This document shows, one piece after another, positions 10,485 to 23,190 of a stretch of DNA of 64,000 bases. Position 1 is the first letter of the stretch. Each line of letters starts with the position of its first letter. The translations under genes and the position numbers were made by a program. This DNA comes from Amaurobius ferox. Lineage: Eukaryota > Arthropoda > Arachnida > Araneae > Amaurobiidae. The DNA lies in contig OX578155.1 of NCBI GenBank assembly GCA_951213105.1, positions 32,893,984 to 32,957,983 on the forward strand, written 5' to 3'. The notes under the pieces were generated by a model. It was not told where the DNA came from. It did not search any database and saw only the letters and a list, made by a program, of their open reading frames with translations.

Positions 10485-13400
10485 ACGTCTGTGAAGTTGG
10501 CCCCCCGACTTTGAGCAATTCAAAAACTGAAAACGGCATTCGTTTGAGCGTCGTTTGAGCGCGTTTGAGCGATAAAAAATTTCGTTTGAGCGACAATCCT
10601 AAAGCCGTAATTTTAAAAATAAATCCGGGGGGGCTAACTTCACGCAGCCCCCCGACTTTGAGCAATACAAAATCTGAAAACGGCATTCGTTTGAGCGTCG
10701 TTTGAGCGCGTTTGAGCGACAAAAATTTTCGTTTGAGCGACAATTCTAAAGCCGTAATTTTAGAAAAACTTCCTGGGCGCCTACTCCATCCAGCCCCCCG
10801 ACTTTGTGCAATTCAAAAACTGAAAACGGCATACGTTTGAGCGTCGTTTGAGCGACAAAAATTTTCGTTTGAGCGACAATTCTAAAGCCGTAATTTTAGA
10901 AAAACTTCCAGGGCGCCTACTCCATCCAGCCCCCCGACTTTGAGCAATTCAAAAACTGAAAACGGCATTCGTTTGAGCGTCGTTTGAGCGCGTTTGAACG
11001 ACAAAAATTTTCGTTTGAGCGACAATTCTAAAGCCGTAATTTTAGAAAAACTTCCTGGGCGCCTACTCCATCCAGCCCCCCGACTTTGTGCAATTCAAAA
11101 ACTGAAAACGGCATACGTTTGAGCGTCGTTTGAGCGCGTTTGAGCGACAAAAATTTTCGTTTGAGCGACAATTCTAAAGCCGTAATTTTAGAAAAACTTC
11201 CAGGGCGCCTACTCCATCCAGCCCCCCGACTTTGAGCAATTCAAAAACTGAAAACGGCATTCGTTTGAGCGTCGTTTGAGCGCGTTTGAGCGACAAAAAT
11301 TTTCGTTTGAGCGACAATTCTAAAGCCGTAATTTTAGAAAAACTTCCAGGGCGCCTACTCCATCCAGCCCCCCGACTTTGAGCAATTCAAAAACTGAAAA
11401 CGGCATTCGTTTGAGCGACAAAAATTTTCGTTTGAGCGACAATTCTAAAGCCGTAATTTTAGAAAAACTTCCAGGGCGCCTACTCCATCCAGCCCCCCGA
11501 CTTTGAGCAATTCAAAAACTGAAAACGGCATTCGTTTGAGCGTCGTTTGAGCACGTTTGAGCGACAAAAATTTTCGTTTGAGCGACAATTCTAAAGCCGG
11601 AATTTTAGAAAAACTTCCTGGGCGCCTACTCCATCCAGCCCCCCGACTTTGACCAATTCAAATTCTGAAAACTGCATTCGTTTGAGCGCGTTTGAGCGAT
11701 AAAAAATTTCGTTTGAGCGACAATCCTAAAGCCGTAATTTTAAAAATAAATCTGGGGGGCTAACTTCACGCAGCCCCCCGACTTTGAGCAATACAAAATC
11801 TGAAAACGGCATTCGTTTGAGCGTCGTTTGAGCGCGTTTGAGCGACAAAAATTTTCGTTTGAGCGACAATTCTAAAGCCGTAATTTCAGAAAAACTTCCA
11901 GGGCGCCTACTCCATCCAGCCCCCCGACTTTGAGCAATTCAAAAACTGAAAACGGCATTCGTTTGAGCGTCGTTTGAGCGCGTTTGAGCGATAAAAAATT
12001 TCGTTTGAGCGACAATCCTAAAGCCGTAATTTTAAAAATAAATCCGGGGGGGGCTAACTTCACGCAGCCCCCCGACTTTGAGCAATACAAAATCTGAAAA
12101 CGGCATTCGTTTGAGCGTCGTTTGAGCGCGTTTGAGCGACAAAAATTTTCGTTTGAGCGACAATTCTAAAGCCGTAATTTTAGAAAAACTTCCAGGGCGC
12201 CTACTCCATCCAGCCCCCCGACTTTGAGCAATTCAAAAACTGAAAACGGCATTCGTTTGAGCGTCGTTTGAGCGCGTTTGAGCGACAAAAATTTTCGTTT
12301 GAGCGACAATTCTAAAGCCGTAATTTTAGAAAAACTTCCTGGGCCCCTTCTCCATCCAGCCCCCCGACTTTGAGCAATTCAAAAACTAAACAAGGCATTC
12401 GTTTAAGCGTCGTTTGAGCGCGTTCGAGCGATAAAAAATTTCGTTTGAGCGACAATTCTAAAGCCTTAATTTTAGAAAAACTTCCTGGGCGCCTACTCCA
12501 ACTAGCCCCCCGACTTTGAGCAATTCAAAAACTGAAAACGGCATTCGTTTGAGCGTCGTTTGAGCGCGTTTGAGCGACAAAAATTTTCGTATGAGCGACA
12601 GTTCTAAAGCCGTAAAGTTAAAAAAACTTCTGGGCCCATCTGTGAAGTTGGCCCCCCGACTTTGAGCAATTCAAAATCTGAAAACTGTATTCGTTTGAGC
12701 GTCGTTTGAGGACGTTTGAGCGTCAAAAATTTTGGTTTGAGCCACAATAGTAAAGCCGCAATTTTAGAAAAACTTCTGGGCCCATCTGTGAAGTTGGCCC
12801 CGCGACTTTGAGCAATTCAAAATCTGAAAAATGCATTCGTTTGAGCGTCGTTTGAGGACGTTTGAGCGTCAAAAGTTTCGTTTGAGCGACAATTCTAAAG
12901 CCTTAATTTTAGAAAAAACTTCCTGGGCGCCTACTCCAACTAGCCCCCCGACTTTGAGTAATTCAAAAACTGAAAACGGCATACGTTTGAGCGTCGTTTG
13001 ACCGACCAAAAATTTCGTTTGACTGACAATTCTAAAGTCGTAATTTTAGAAAAGAAATTCGGGACACATCTGTGAAGTTGGCTCCGACTTTTAGCAATTC
13101 AAAATCAGAAAATTCCATTCATTTGAGCGTTGTTTAAGCTACAATCGTTTTCATTTAAGCTCTAATAGTTAAGCCGTGATTTTTGAAATACTTCTATGCC
13201 AATCTATGATGTTGGGTCCTCCACTTTGAGCAATTCAAAATCTGAAAACTGCATCCGTTTAAACGTCGTTTGACGCAACAAAAATCTTCCTTTGAACGCC
13301 AATTTTAAAGCTGTAATTTTTGAAAAACTTCTGGGTCCATCTGTGAAGTTGTCCCACCCCCCTCCCCCACTTTGAGCAACACAAAATCTGAAAACAGCAT

Positions 13401-13630
13401 TCGTTTGAGCGACAAAAATTTTGGTGTAAGCGACAATCCAAAAGCTGTAACTTTAGAAAGAAATATCGTGGGGCAACTTCATGTATCCCTCCGACTTTTG
13501 GCAATTCAAAATCTGAAAGCTGCAGTCGTTTGAGTGACACAAGTTTTCGTTTTAGCGACAATCCTTAAGCAGTAATTTTATATCGAAATAATTCTTGGAT
13601 GGCGGGGGGATGGGGCGAACTTCATTCATG
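10485..13630 (+). repeat. Left inverted-repeat arm: tandem array of a 146-bp monomer
   Basis: About 21 monomers. Successive GCCCCCCGACTTTG starts at 10929, 11075 and 11221 give a 146-bp period. Each monomer carries several copies of the 10-mer CGTTTGAGCG. Two variants occur: one with gggcgcctactccatcca and one with gggctaacttcacgcag. Monomers from about 12.6 kb inward become steadily more diverged. Open frames through this array are by-products of the repeat, not genes. Confidence 0.95.
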
Positions 13631-13688
13631 TTCCCGACCTAATGTATATGAATTAAATGTGATTGGCATGTTGATATTATTTTGTAGG

Positions 13689-13758
13689 TGGAACTAAATA
13701 GTTAGTTTTGTACCTAAATAGTTAGTTTTGTAACTAAATAGTTAGTTTTGTTTTGACA
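13689..13758 (+). repeat. 20-bp tandem repeat, three copies
   Basis: Three adjacent copies of actaaatagttagttttgt-type sequence just inside the left arm. Confidence 0.85.
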
Positions 13759-13879
13759 GTATACGAATATTTAAACACACCTTATAAAAATCATTTAAAT
13801 GACTTGTACTATTAGTCAGAAATTAATAACTTAAATCTGAATATTTCAATGTGGAATTTTTTTTGAATTTAGAACATGG

Positions 13880-14335
13880 AGTTAGGGACTTGGGTATTTT
13901 CTTTTATTCTGATTTGAGCTTATCATATTAGGCAAACTGTTTCTAAGATAGGATGTTCAGTTATGTTGTTAGGAGAACCAAAGAGTTTTCTGATAACCAG
14001 GCCATCTTTTTAATAGTTTTGTTAGAAATTGTTGTTACAGTATGGTTCTTTGGTGTGGGATCCATCTCATCTTTATTCTTCTCAATTGATCAAAAGTGTT
14101 CAAAACAGGTTTCTTAGTACCTTTACTAAAGGAAAAGACTGTTCTGGTAACACTGATCCATTGGACCAGGTTTGAGAGTTTATTGATGTCAGCGTGTTGA
14201 GGTTCAGAAGAATTTTGTTATGTACTTCATTTATTTAAAAATCTTTTGATACTCAGGATTGACTGTTCTGCTGTTTTATGTTATATTGAATTCCATGTGA
14301 CTGATCTTCCCTAGCGGAGTACCGCATTGTTTCAA
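13880..14335 (+). pseudogene. Degraded non-LTR reverse transcriptase C-terminal fragment
   Basis: The plus-strand frames spell VRDLGIFFYSDLS near 13880, RRTKEFSDNQAIF near 13970, YGSLVWDPSHLYSSQLIKSV from 14041 and IDCSAVLCYIEFHV near 14260. This is the order of motifs after the catalytic core of CR1/Jockey-like reverse transcriptases (...DLG..., RxTKEF, EYGSxVWDP). Stops and frame changes between the motifs show it is long dead. It lies in the interior of the foldback element, so it was either carried by it or inserted later. Confidence 0.6.
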
Positions 14336-14543
14336 ATTCGTATGAGTTGTAACAACGATTTTGTGAGAAACTGTTGTATTTTCAAATTTTATTATGTTTA
14401 CAATTCTCATTTTATATGATGATGATATTTTTGTCGTAAAAACATGTCGTAAAAATATTAAGCGTATTTGTTAGAAAGTACTATTTTAGTTTACCTTCAT
14501 TTCTTTTGTAAGGTTCACCGTTATTGGAATGTTATAATGTACC

Positions 14544-14582
<39 letters not shown>

Positions 14583-14600
14583 CGTGCGTGCGTGTGTCTG
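14544..14600 (+). repeat. Microsatellite (TA)n(TG)n
   Basis: TA dinucleotides pass directly into TG and GTGC repeats. Further (TA)n tracts lie at 14696-14723 and 15014-15063. Confidence 0.9.
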
Positions 14601-14690
14601 TGTATGTTTGAAAGAAATAAATTACAAATAACAAACATATTTCACGCATTCATGTATTCCTTTATTTTTGTTAGACTTTTGATATTTCAG

Positions 14691-14726
<36 letters not shown>

Positions 14727-15011
14727 AGTCATGGAGAAAATAGTGTAGGGAGTATCGGCTCCCGGGAGCGTTTGCCATGGCGGAAAAAAGCTTTAACCGA
14801 AGTGTTGGGGGTCGCAACTCCCCCCGGCCGTTACTTACGTCACTTATCTAGAGATTTTACTAGTACATTGCTACTTGTCCTATTTGGGAATTTATATAGG
14901 TATACACATGTAAAATTGCAGCATAGCGCTTTACAAGTTGTATTAAAAATTATTTTTTTGCTTTTAGCTTTTTAATCAATTCACTCAAAATTGTAGCATT
15001 TTTTCAAGTTT

Positions 15012-15066
<55 letters not shown>

Positions 15067-15900
15067 AATAATAAACATTTTCCACATTCTCATAGATTTT
15101 TATGTTTCACTAATTTTCTCATACTACAATATAAATGGTAAAAATTCTTTCCATAATCTTTAATTCAATCACAAAGGAAATCAATCACTCTTTTACAAAT
15201 TCTTGGATAATGAACTATATGTTGTACTTTAATTAATAAAAAACTCTTAATTAATATCTTCATATGATGCATTTCATGTTTTATATTTTGTATACATACT
15301 AAAAATATTTATATACACATAAGATTATTTTTACACACATTACTAGAATAATTATATATATATTTAAAGAAAATTTTTATACAAATAATATACAATTTCA
15401 ATATTCTTATGTATTCTTTAAGTTTCTTTATATTTTTCTTTATATTTATATAAACAATTCCTGGTATTTAAGTTTCTTTATAAGTTTCTTTATATACACA
15501 GAAGATTATATTTATACACATTACTGGAATAATTATATATATTTAAAGACCATGTTTGTACAAATAATATACATTTACCACATTCGGATGTATTCTTTAA
15601 ATTTCTTTATATTTTTCATATTGCAATTTATCTATGCCAAAAATTCTATCCATTATCTCGTGATCAAATGGTTACTCTTCTACAAATCCATGTGATAACT
15701 AACTGCACATTTTAATGCATTTGATAATGCATATATTACCTCCATATGATGCATATCGTGTTTTGATAACTTGCAAGCATAACAAGAACGTTTTCATACA
15801 CATAACAATATTTTATATACAGTTTTCGAAATTTTATATATAAATTAAAAATATTTGCACACGTAATTTTACAATATCCTGAAATTTTCGATTTTCATTT
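14601..15900 (+). repeat. Diverged AT-rich tandem repeats with TA microsatellites
   Basis: A module containing acaaataat(a/t)aca, catatgatgcat and tacacat(a/t)aga recurs at about 14620, 15063, 15382 and 15557 with irregular spacing. Around 14740-14840 there is a GC-richer patch of unknown origin. No gene is recognised here. Confidence 0.5.
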
Positions 15901-16282
15901 GACGCAATGTAAGTTTTAGTTTTTATATACGCATGATATGAATATTTTAATTTAGAAGAAATTGTATACCGGTCCCAAGTAGAAAGTATGTTTTAATATT
16001 TTCAAATCAAATTATGAGCTAGATAATTAATGCATTTTTATAAATTGAATGAGGCAATGTTCTAAAAATAATTTAGGGACTTTTATATTAGACATTTTTA
16101 AGTTTCTATGAATTAAAAAGAATTGTTTTACATGTACATATGAATAAAACTGTCATTTAAGTATTCCACAAAATATTCCGTAGTTAATGCAATAAAACCA
16201 AGGTTTAACGAAAACAATACAAAATTCTGAATGGGAACAGAAGAAGCATAGCAAGCTTTGCATCTTCTGTTAATTACTTTCC

Positions 16283-17110
16283 CAATATACATAGTATAAT
16301 GCATAAGGAAAGTATTGTGACGGGGTCTAAAATTCAAATTCGAGATTTCGACGGGAGAGCACGTTGCAAGCATCCCTGAACACGAATTAAACGTTTTTGA
16401 GGTGATGTCGGTGTGTGTGTGCGTCAGTAAGTCTGTGGAGGCGATATCTCACGAACGAATGAAACAATTCGAACGAAATTTAGTACAAAAATTGCAATCC
16501 GTGAATACTGAAAATACTGGAAGCCTATTGTTTGAAACGCAGTCGAATGTTCAGAAACTCTAAATTTTCAACTGAAATTTTGAAAAAATCATCTAAAAAT
16601 CAAAACATTTAATAAATTTAAGCAAATACCCATTCCCAATACAAATTTTCATTAGAAAACGATTGACAAAAATTTTAGAACGCTAGCACGGACCGTTCTT
16701 GAGATATTGTACATTGTTCAAATAAATGTATCAAAAAATCACATGAAATAAAAAAAATATTAACTATTGTGAAATATGTTCACTTTTCATATGAAATATC
16801 ATGCGATAAATTTGGTGATATCTTTCTCATGGATCTCGCTCGTTCCATTCATGAGAAAAGTTTTTTTCAGGGGCAATACATTTTATTTGAACACCAAAAC
16901 TTATTTATCTGCTATAAGAATAACTTATTTCTCCGTCCATAATACTTGGCTAGATGTTGACGATGAATTTGACGGAATGTCGCCAACTTAGTGACTTTTC
17001 TAAATGTTGAAATATTAATAAAAATATCGCCAAATTGAAAAAAATGGCACTAAATCAATGAAAATGACGACTAATTGATGAAAATTCAATATCTTGGAAA
17101 GAATATAAGT
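16283..17110 (+). repeat. Dispersed repeat R1, copy b
   Basis: Same block order as the copy at 1050, beginning with the inverted motif ACTTTCC...GGAAAGT and CGACGGGAGAGCACG. Its 3' part passes into a tandem array of the gtcgcc-rich module. Confidence 0.75.
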
Positions 17111-17702
17111 ATCTACTATAAGAAAAGCCTATTTTTCCGTCTGTAACATTTGGCAAAAAATTGGTGACGAATTTGTCGGAAAATCCTTGTTCCAACTTTT
17201 TTCCAACTTTTTAAATGTTGCCAAATTGACGAAAAGGTCACCAAATTAATGAAACCAACGGTAAATGAAATGACGACGAATTTATGAAATTTCAATATCA
17301 TGGAAAGAACATAAGATTAGAGTATAAGAATAATCCATTTCTCCGTCCGTCCGTAACGCTTGGCGAGAAATTTAGCGGGACGTTGCCAATTATTTTACTT
17401 GGCGACTATTACATACATGGCGACTATTTTAAATCTTGCCAAAGGGACAAAAATGGCGCCAAATTGATAAAAATAACGCCAAATGGAAAGTAATGTTTCG
17501 CAAATTCTGATTTCCGTCATATGACGGCCATATCTTCTAGTATATAAGAAATGTTTTTCTCTCCGTTTGTCTGAAACACTTGGTGATGCATTTGGTGCAC
17601 TTGGAAAATAATACACCAAAGTATCGCCAACTTGGCGATATTTCGCCCCAGATTTACGTAAATGTCGTCAAAATTTCAAAAATGACACTAAAATAATGAA
17701 AA
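16900..17702 (+). repeat. Tandem array of an R1-derived ~205-bp module
   Basis: Starting at about 16900, 17110, 17320 and 17530, four diverged modules each contain tataagaataa-ctatttctccgtc, cttggcgagaa, a gtcgccaa run and atgacgcc words. Other R1 copies carry one module, so it has been amplified here. Confidence 0.6.
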
Positions 17703-18499
17703 TTACGCCAAATTAAAATAATGAAAATTACGCCAGTTTTTGCTGAAAAGTTCTTCTCCAATCTTTTTACGAATATCTCCTTTGAGAGGCCTTTTCATTA
17801 AATGTGGGATACCTGTAGTGTCAATCATTCGAATATGAAGTGTGACTGACGAATCATCCCGTGGTTTTTCTTTTATTACGGCTTTCATCTTATTGAGGCA
17901 TTCCTTACACTTTGCTCCTGAATAGTACAATATTATTTGCTTCTTGAGCAGTCAATTGAAATTTTCGATCTTTTGAAAACAAAAGCACAAGGAATTTTTA
18001 TCTGTTTCCAAATTTGTTCTGTAATTACATGTGTCCACACATTTCGACGTAGAGAAGGGTATTGTCTTTTGCGAACATTTTCATGTCCAGTCCTAGTTCC
18101 TAGAAAAGTACTTTCCTCCTCTGGCCTAATACGTAACCAGTCCTCATTAGTGAGTCTTATTATTTTATCTTCTTCATAGCCACTTGCATCATTCGTATCA
18201 GAAAAAGATGATGTGGATGTTGTCGTCGAAGAATATGAATTTTGTTCAGAGCATAGCTGCTGATTTATTTCTTGGCTAATATTAAAATGTGCTCGTAATA
18301 TCTGCAACACTTTGTGTCGATCTTGTTGCACATAAAAATGTAGATATTTAGGCGTAATTAGTTTCTTACATTGCTGGCTCACATGATTCCAAACATCACT
18401 TGTAGCAGGTACAAGATTACCAAACTCGTTAAAAATTCCTGGAGTTTCTTTAAGATTTTTCAGTATTTCTTCTTCTGATACTTTAGCTTTGCGGGGCAT
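17703..18499 (-). pseudogene. Transposase-associated protein remnant inside the foldback element (MULE/NOF-like N-terminal region)
   Basis: From the ATG at 18499 the frame reads MPRKAKVSEEEILKNLKETP, then a conserved-looking helical segment (VWNHVSQQCKKLI, FYVQQDRHKVLQIL), an Ser/Thr-rich acidic linker and RRNVWTHVITEQIWKQIKIP, and stops near 17933. A second frame continues with KCKECLNKMKAVIKEKP, a candidate zinc ribbon half, and RPLKGDIRKKIGEELF. I recall this arrangement from N-terminal regions of MULE-type proteins in arthropod transposons, but could not check it. The transposase catalytic domain that should follow is absent: after 17703 only R1 repeat sequence is present. Alternative: a fragment of an unrelated captured gene. 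Confidence 0.45.
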
Positions 18500-18892
18500 T
18501 TTGAAAAACTCTTTCAATGAATTGAGCAAACTCCACAAAAACCATTTAAGAGCCTAGAAATGTGTACACACACATACTCTACCCTTAGCCATCTGGTAGA
18601 TTGTATGAATCGAGAAACAATCAGTATTCATTCCAGAATGTTACAATATATTTATTTGACGTTCAATCCTCCCTTACCCTCTTAACATATATCAATTTCG
18701 TTCACGCCCTCTCAAGACACTTAAAACCGTACAGATGTTAGGAAGATACTTCAATACGTCACTTCGGCCCCTGGACCTGGGAAACTAAAGAATTTCTAGG
18801 TTTAGTGTTCTCTATCAGTAATGCATTGCTAAAAAATATGAAAAAAAAGGCTCATTGATTAAATACAATAAATTACCTATGATGTTTTACTT
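18500..18892. other. No gene recognised
   Basis: Sequence upstream of the transposase-like remnant; it could include its leader or promoter, but no TATA box or splice site stands out. Confidence 0.4.
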
Positions 18893-19345
18893 TCTCTATA
18901 TGCATAATGTAAAGTATAGGGAAAATACTGTGACAATGTCTACAATTCGAATTACGAATTTTCGACGGAAGAGCACCTTTCAAACATCCCTGAACTTGGA
19001 TCTAACGTTTTTCAGGTGATACCTGTGTGCATGTGTGGGTGTCAGTATATGAGTCTGTGTAAGCGATATCTCACAAACAAATAGAATTTTTCGAATGAAA
19101 TTTGGTGCAAATATTACAATCAGCGAATATTGGAAGCCTATTGTTTCTATAAGTCAATCTTGCAATATAGTTCATATATTTAAATATTTTAATATATGGA
19201 CTATATTGCTTATAGCGGATGCTATCAATATAGATAATCCTCAATTTAGAGTTCCGCGAAATATAAGTTAACATGATACTTCAGAAAGAGTTTTACATCT
19301 TGTCATCCAGATAAGTGCCCAATGTACAAATCAACTTTAAAAATA
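18893..19345 (+). repeat. Dispersed repeat R1, copy c (internally deleted)
   Basis: Has the R1 start (ttcgacggaagagcacc, ctcacaaacaaatagaa) and then jumps to the later segment (atatggactatattgcttat), ending before the next copy at 19365. Confidence 0.65.
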
Positions 19346-19363
19346 TTGTGCCACGGACATCAT

Positions 19364-20310
19364 TACTTTCCTTATATACATATAATGTATAACGAAAGTA
19401 TTGTGACGGGGTCGAAAATTTGAATTCGAATTTTCGGGAGAGCACATTTCAAGCATCTTTGAACACGACTTAGACGTTTTTGAGATGATGTCTCTGTGTG
19501 TGTGTGTGTAAAAGTATGTGTGTGTATGTGAAAGTATGTGTGTATCAGTGAGTCTGTGGAGACTATAACTGACGAACGAATGGACCGATTCGAACAAATT
19601 TGGTACAAAAATTACAATACGTGATACGCAAATCGCATGTACAGGAACCTCCTCCACCCCCCTAAATTTTCGAGTGAAATTTTGAAAAAATCATCAAAAA
19701 ACTAAAACCTTTAATAATGTTACGCAAATAGTCATTTCTCATTTAATTTTTCATTAGAAAACGATTAAAATAAATTTTACAACGCTAACATAAACCGTCC
19801 TCGAGATATTGTACATTTTGCAAAAAAATTATCAAAAAATTATATAAAGTTTAAAAGAAATATTACCTATTGTTGAAATACGTTTACTTTTCATAAGGAA
19901 TATCATGCGATAAATTGGGTGACATCATTCTCTTAGATCTAGCTAGTTCCATTAATTAGAAGAGATACTTTAGGTAATACTTTTGTATTTGGTCACCAAT
20001 AGTCAGTTATCTGTTACAAGAATAACTTATATCTCCGTCCATAACGCTTGGCAAGATTTTGGCGACGAATTTAGAAGAATGCTGCCAACTTGGCGACGAT
20101 TTTAAATGTTGCCAAATTAAAGAAAATCTCGCCAAATGGATCAAAATGACGCTAAATCAATGAAAATGACGACTAATTGAAGAAAATTCAATATCTTGGA
20201 AAGGATATAAATATCTACTATAAGAATAACATTTTTTTAGCTGTAAAAGTAGTAAATTCATTGCATTATATAAAGAAAGTCATATGCTGCCCACATCAGA
20301 TTTTTTTATT
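19364..20310 (+). repeat. Dispersed repeat R1, copy d
   Basis: Near full-length. It starts with a hairpin whose arms are TACTTTCCTTATA and TATAACGAAAGTA (19364-19400) and ends in GCTGCCCACATCAGATTTTT. Confidence 0.75.
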
Positions 20311-20439
20311 ACTAATAAAAATACTTAATAACATTTTAGTCATTGAATCAAAAATTATCAACAGCAGATTTAAAATTAATTAACGTTCCTACTCTTCTCA
20401 ATTGGAAATCTCCATTTACATAACATGCCAAAAAGTAAT

Positions 20440-20890
20440 TTCCTAAAAGTAAATTTTGACGGAATGTCGCCAAATTGGCGATTTTTTTAAATGTTTCCCG
20501 ATTATAGAAAATGTCGCCAAATTGATAAAAATGAAGCTAAATCAATGAAAATGAAGACTAGATGATGAAGTAATTATTAAAATATTTTAATATATGGACT
20601 ATATCGTTTATTGAGGAATCTCTAAATATTGATGATTGTTTAGAGTTGCGAGAAATATAAGTTAATTGAGCATTTTGGAATAGTTTTACATGGTGTCATC
20701 CTGAAAATCGCCCAATGTACAATTCAACGATAAAAACACAGCGCCGTGGATCTTATACATTATTTTTTTGTTGTAAAACTAGTAAATTCATTGCATTATA
20801 TAAGGAAAGCCATATGCTGCCCACATCAGATTTTTTCACTGTGAAAGAAGTAAACTAATTGCATTATGAAGTGACCCACATCAGATTTTT
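20440..20890 (+). repeat. Dispersed repeat R1, copy e (3' part) plus a repeated end
   Basis: Contains the gtcgcc-rich block and the 3' end; the terminal CCCACATCAGATTTTT word occurs twice (about 20820 and 20876), suggesting a partial tandem copy. Confidence 0.65.
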
Positions 20891-23190
20891 TATTTAAAAA
20901 AATAATTGCCAAAGGTTAGAATATTTATTCAGTGTTGTTTAAAATTATAATTTTTTTTTTCTAAAAAAAAAAGGGAAAGAAGAAAGGGAAAGACTAAATA
21001 TTAAAAAATTCTGAAAAGTAAATTACGAAAACAAAACCTCCCAAATTAATGTAAAATATACAGTCCAGAAAAATTATAGAAATTCACATACAGGATCGAT
21101 CACTTATTCCTGTGTTACGGTCATTTTGTTTATTGATCAACAACAGAACAATGAGACCGCAACCGAGTTCGGACTTAAGAATTTCTATTCCACAATTCTA
21201 ATTGTGGACCATATAGTTTAATAAACAACAAACTTGCTTCATGTTCGATAAAAATAAAGGACCTTAAAAAAAAACATATTTAGCCGATACTACCAGTTTT
21301 TGTGTTTCTTTCAGGAATACCTCCGGGGAGGGCGAGGCCCCCTATTTTACATTAACTTAGTTTATATTAACCTGACATTTTATATTAACCTAGTGTCTAT
21401 TTATGTGACACAACATTTAGATATATTTAATATAGGACAAATGGAAAACTTGCCCCCCCCCCCCTCCCCTTAAAATTTCATTCGTCCCCGGCCAAAAAGT
21501 TCTGAAATAAACACTGCCTATAACTTTTACATAGGGTTTGATGAAACAATGGTTTTTGTTGATCGATTATAATGTAACAATAATCTAACGATTAGCCGAC
21601 CGACATAAAGCAGTTTGCAGCGGCAGGGGGGGGGGGGGTATTTGTGCGATAAGGGGAGCTACTTCTGTAGCGGTAATTTTTTTCTCTGCTAATATCAAAT
21701 TCATACTGAAATCACGCTCGCATTTAGAGCATTAAGCTATTATTTTGGAATAAGTTTTTGAATATTCTAAAATTTGCGAGAGTGCTACAACTATTAGCTA
21801 AATAATCCTTCTAGGTGTTGAAGTACTTTGTCTCTATTCAAGCCTTGTAGGCATTGTGTAGAAGGCTCTGACGGACACCTTTTCACCCCTGATATATCAA
21901 AAATTGAGAGCGTTGTTTTTGATGAGAATTCGGTGGAAATATCCCTTCATTAATTCTTAAAAAGCAAAAATAAAAAGCAACTCTTGTGTCTTCTGTGCAA
22001 ATCTCTAAACAAGGGCAGACGCTTTAAAAATATGGGTATAAAGTTACTTACAATCTAATGGACCAATATATTACTTTATCTTCAGAACAAACTTTGGTAT
22101 TCTGGGAAAACATCGCATTTAGATACAAAATGTGCACTATCAAGATTGGTGCCAGTTGGAGTTCGATAAATATTGTAATTTTGCTTTTAAATGTAAAAAT
22201 AGAATAGTGATTTTTGTAACGGTTTTAAAAGTAATTACTTTTCATAAAGTTTTTCAGATTTTATAAACAAAATTCGAAATATTAAGGACATTCGCCTGTG
22301 TCAGTCATCTCGAAAACAAATAGGTTTTTGACGTTCATCGCTTGAAATCATCGTATCAAATTTCACTCGTTTCTCTTAATTTGTTGGAGAGTTATAGTGT
22401 CACAAGACAGACAGACAGACACACACACACACATCTAGACAACATGTTCTGTGTGAAAATCATAGATATGGTATGGTTACAGGTCAAAAATGCTTTATAA
22501 AAACCGAACAAAATTTGCAATCCCTTACAAAACCCATTTGGCTTATATGTATGTCTCATTTTGCCATAGACAGAAGTCATTGAACTGCACTTGTTTATAT
22601 CACCAGATTCAGGCATTCCTTCTGAGAATGTGCGAATCTTCTTCTCTTGTCCTGAAGTTCCCCACCCCTCCTTTCCTAATTACTTTTACACTCCGAAACA
22701 TAAACAAAAAGGACTATTCATGAAGGTCACAGAACGGTTGAGGGTTGTGTGAGTGGGCGAAATAAATATGTTTAATGTCTGTATGGCCGCAGGGACGGCC
22801 AAAACAAGCAAAGTAAACCCCAGGCCTCGCACTCTCAGAAGAGGCCTAAATAACATTTAAAGTTATTGATTTTAATTTAACATCGTCAATTCCAACGCAA
22901 GTTGAGGATGTTTTTGGTCCTCTAAAATTTTGAAAATGGAAAATAAAACATAAGCATATTTTATTCAGAAAAAAAAAAAGAGACCTATTTAGAAATATAA
23001 AAGTACTTTTTTTTATCCACCCGATACTTAACACTCAATATAAATACTTTAAGGAATTAATATTTTTCCTTGACGGGAAGTTGAGGCCTCAGGCCATGCA
23101 CTCGCTTTGGGCATGGCGAATTATACCCCTCTACAAACTTTTATCTTGGGCTCCCTCTACACCTGGTTTCCATATTTTCGTGCATTTTTT
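20891..23190. other. Interior of the foldback element, no gene recognised
   Basis: Mixed AT-rich sequence with long homopolymers (C run near 21453, G run near 21627), a (GACA)n(CA)n microsatellite at about 22405-22435 and short open frames without domains. Sequence around 22250-22560 has the look of another dispersed repeat ending in a microsatellite. Confidence 0.45.

Noticed and set aside
10485..13630. CRISPR-like array
   Set aside because: The whole 146-bp unit is repeated with no unique spacers, and the genome is eukaryotic.
14562..14975. 137-codon frame starting in Cys/Val repeats
   Set aside because: The start is a TG microsatellite and the middle a TA tract; the rest has no motif.
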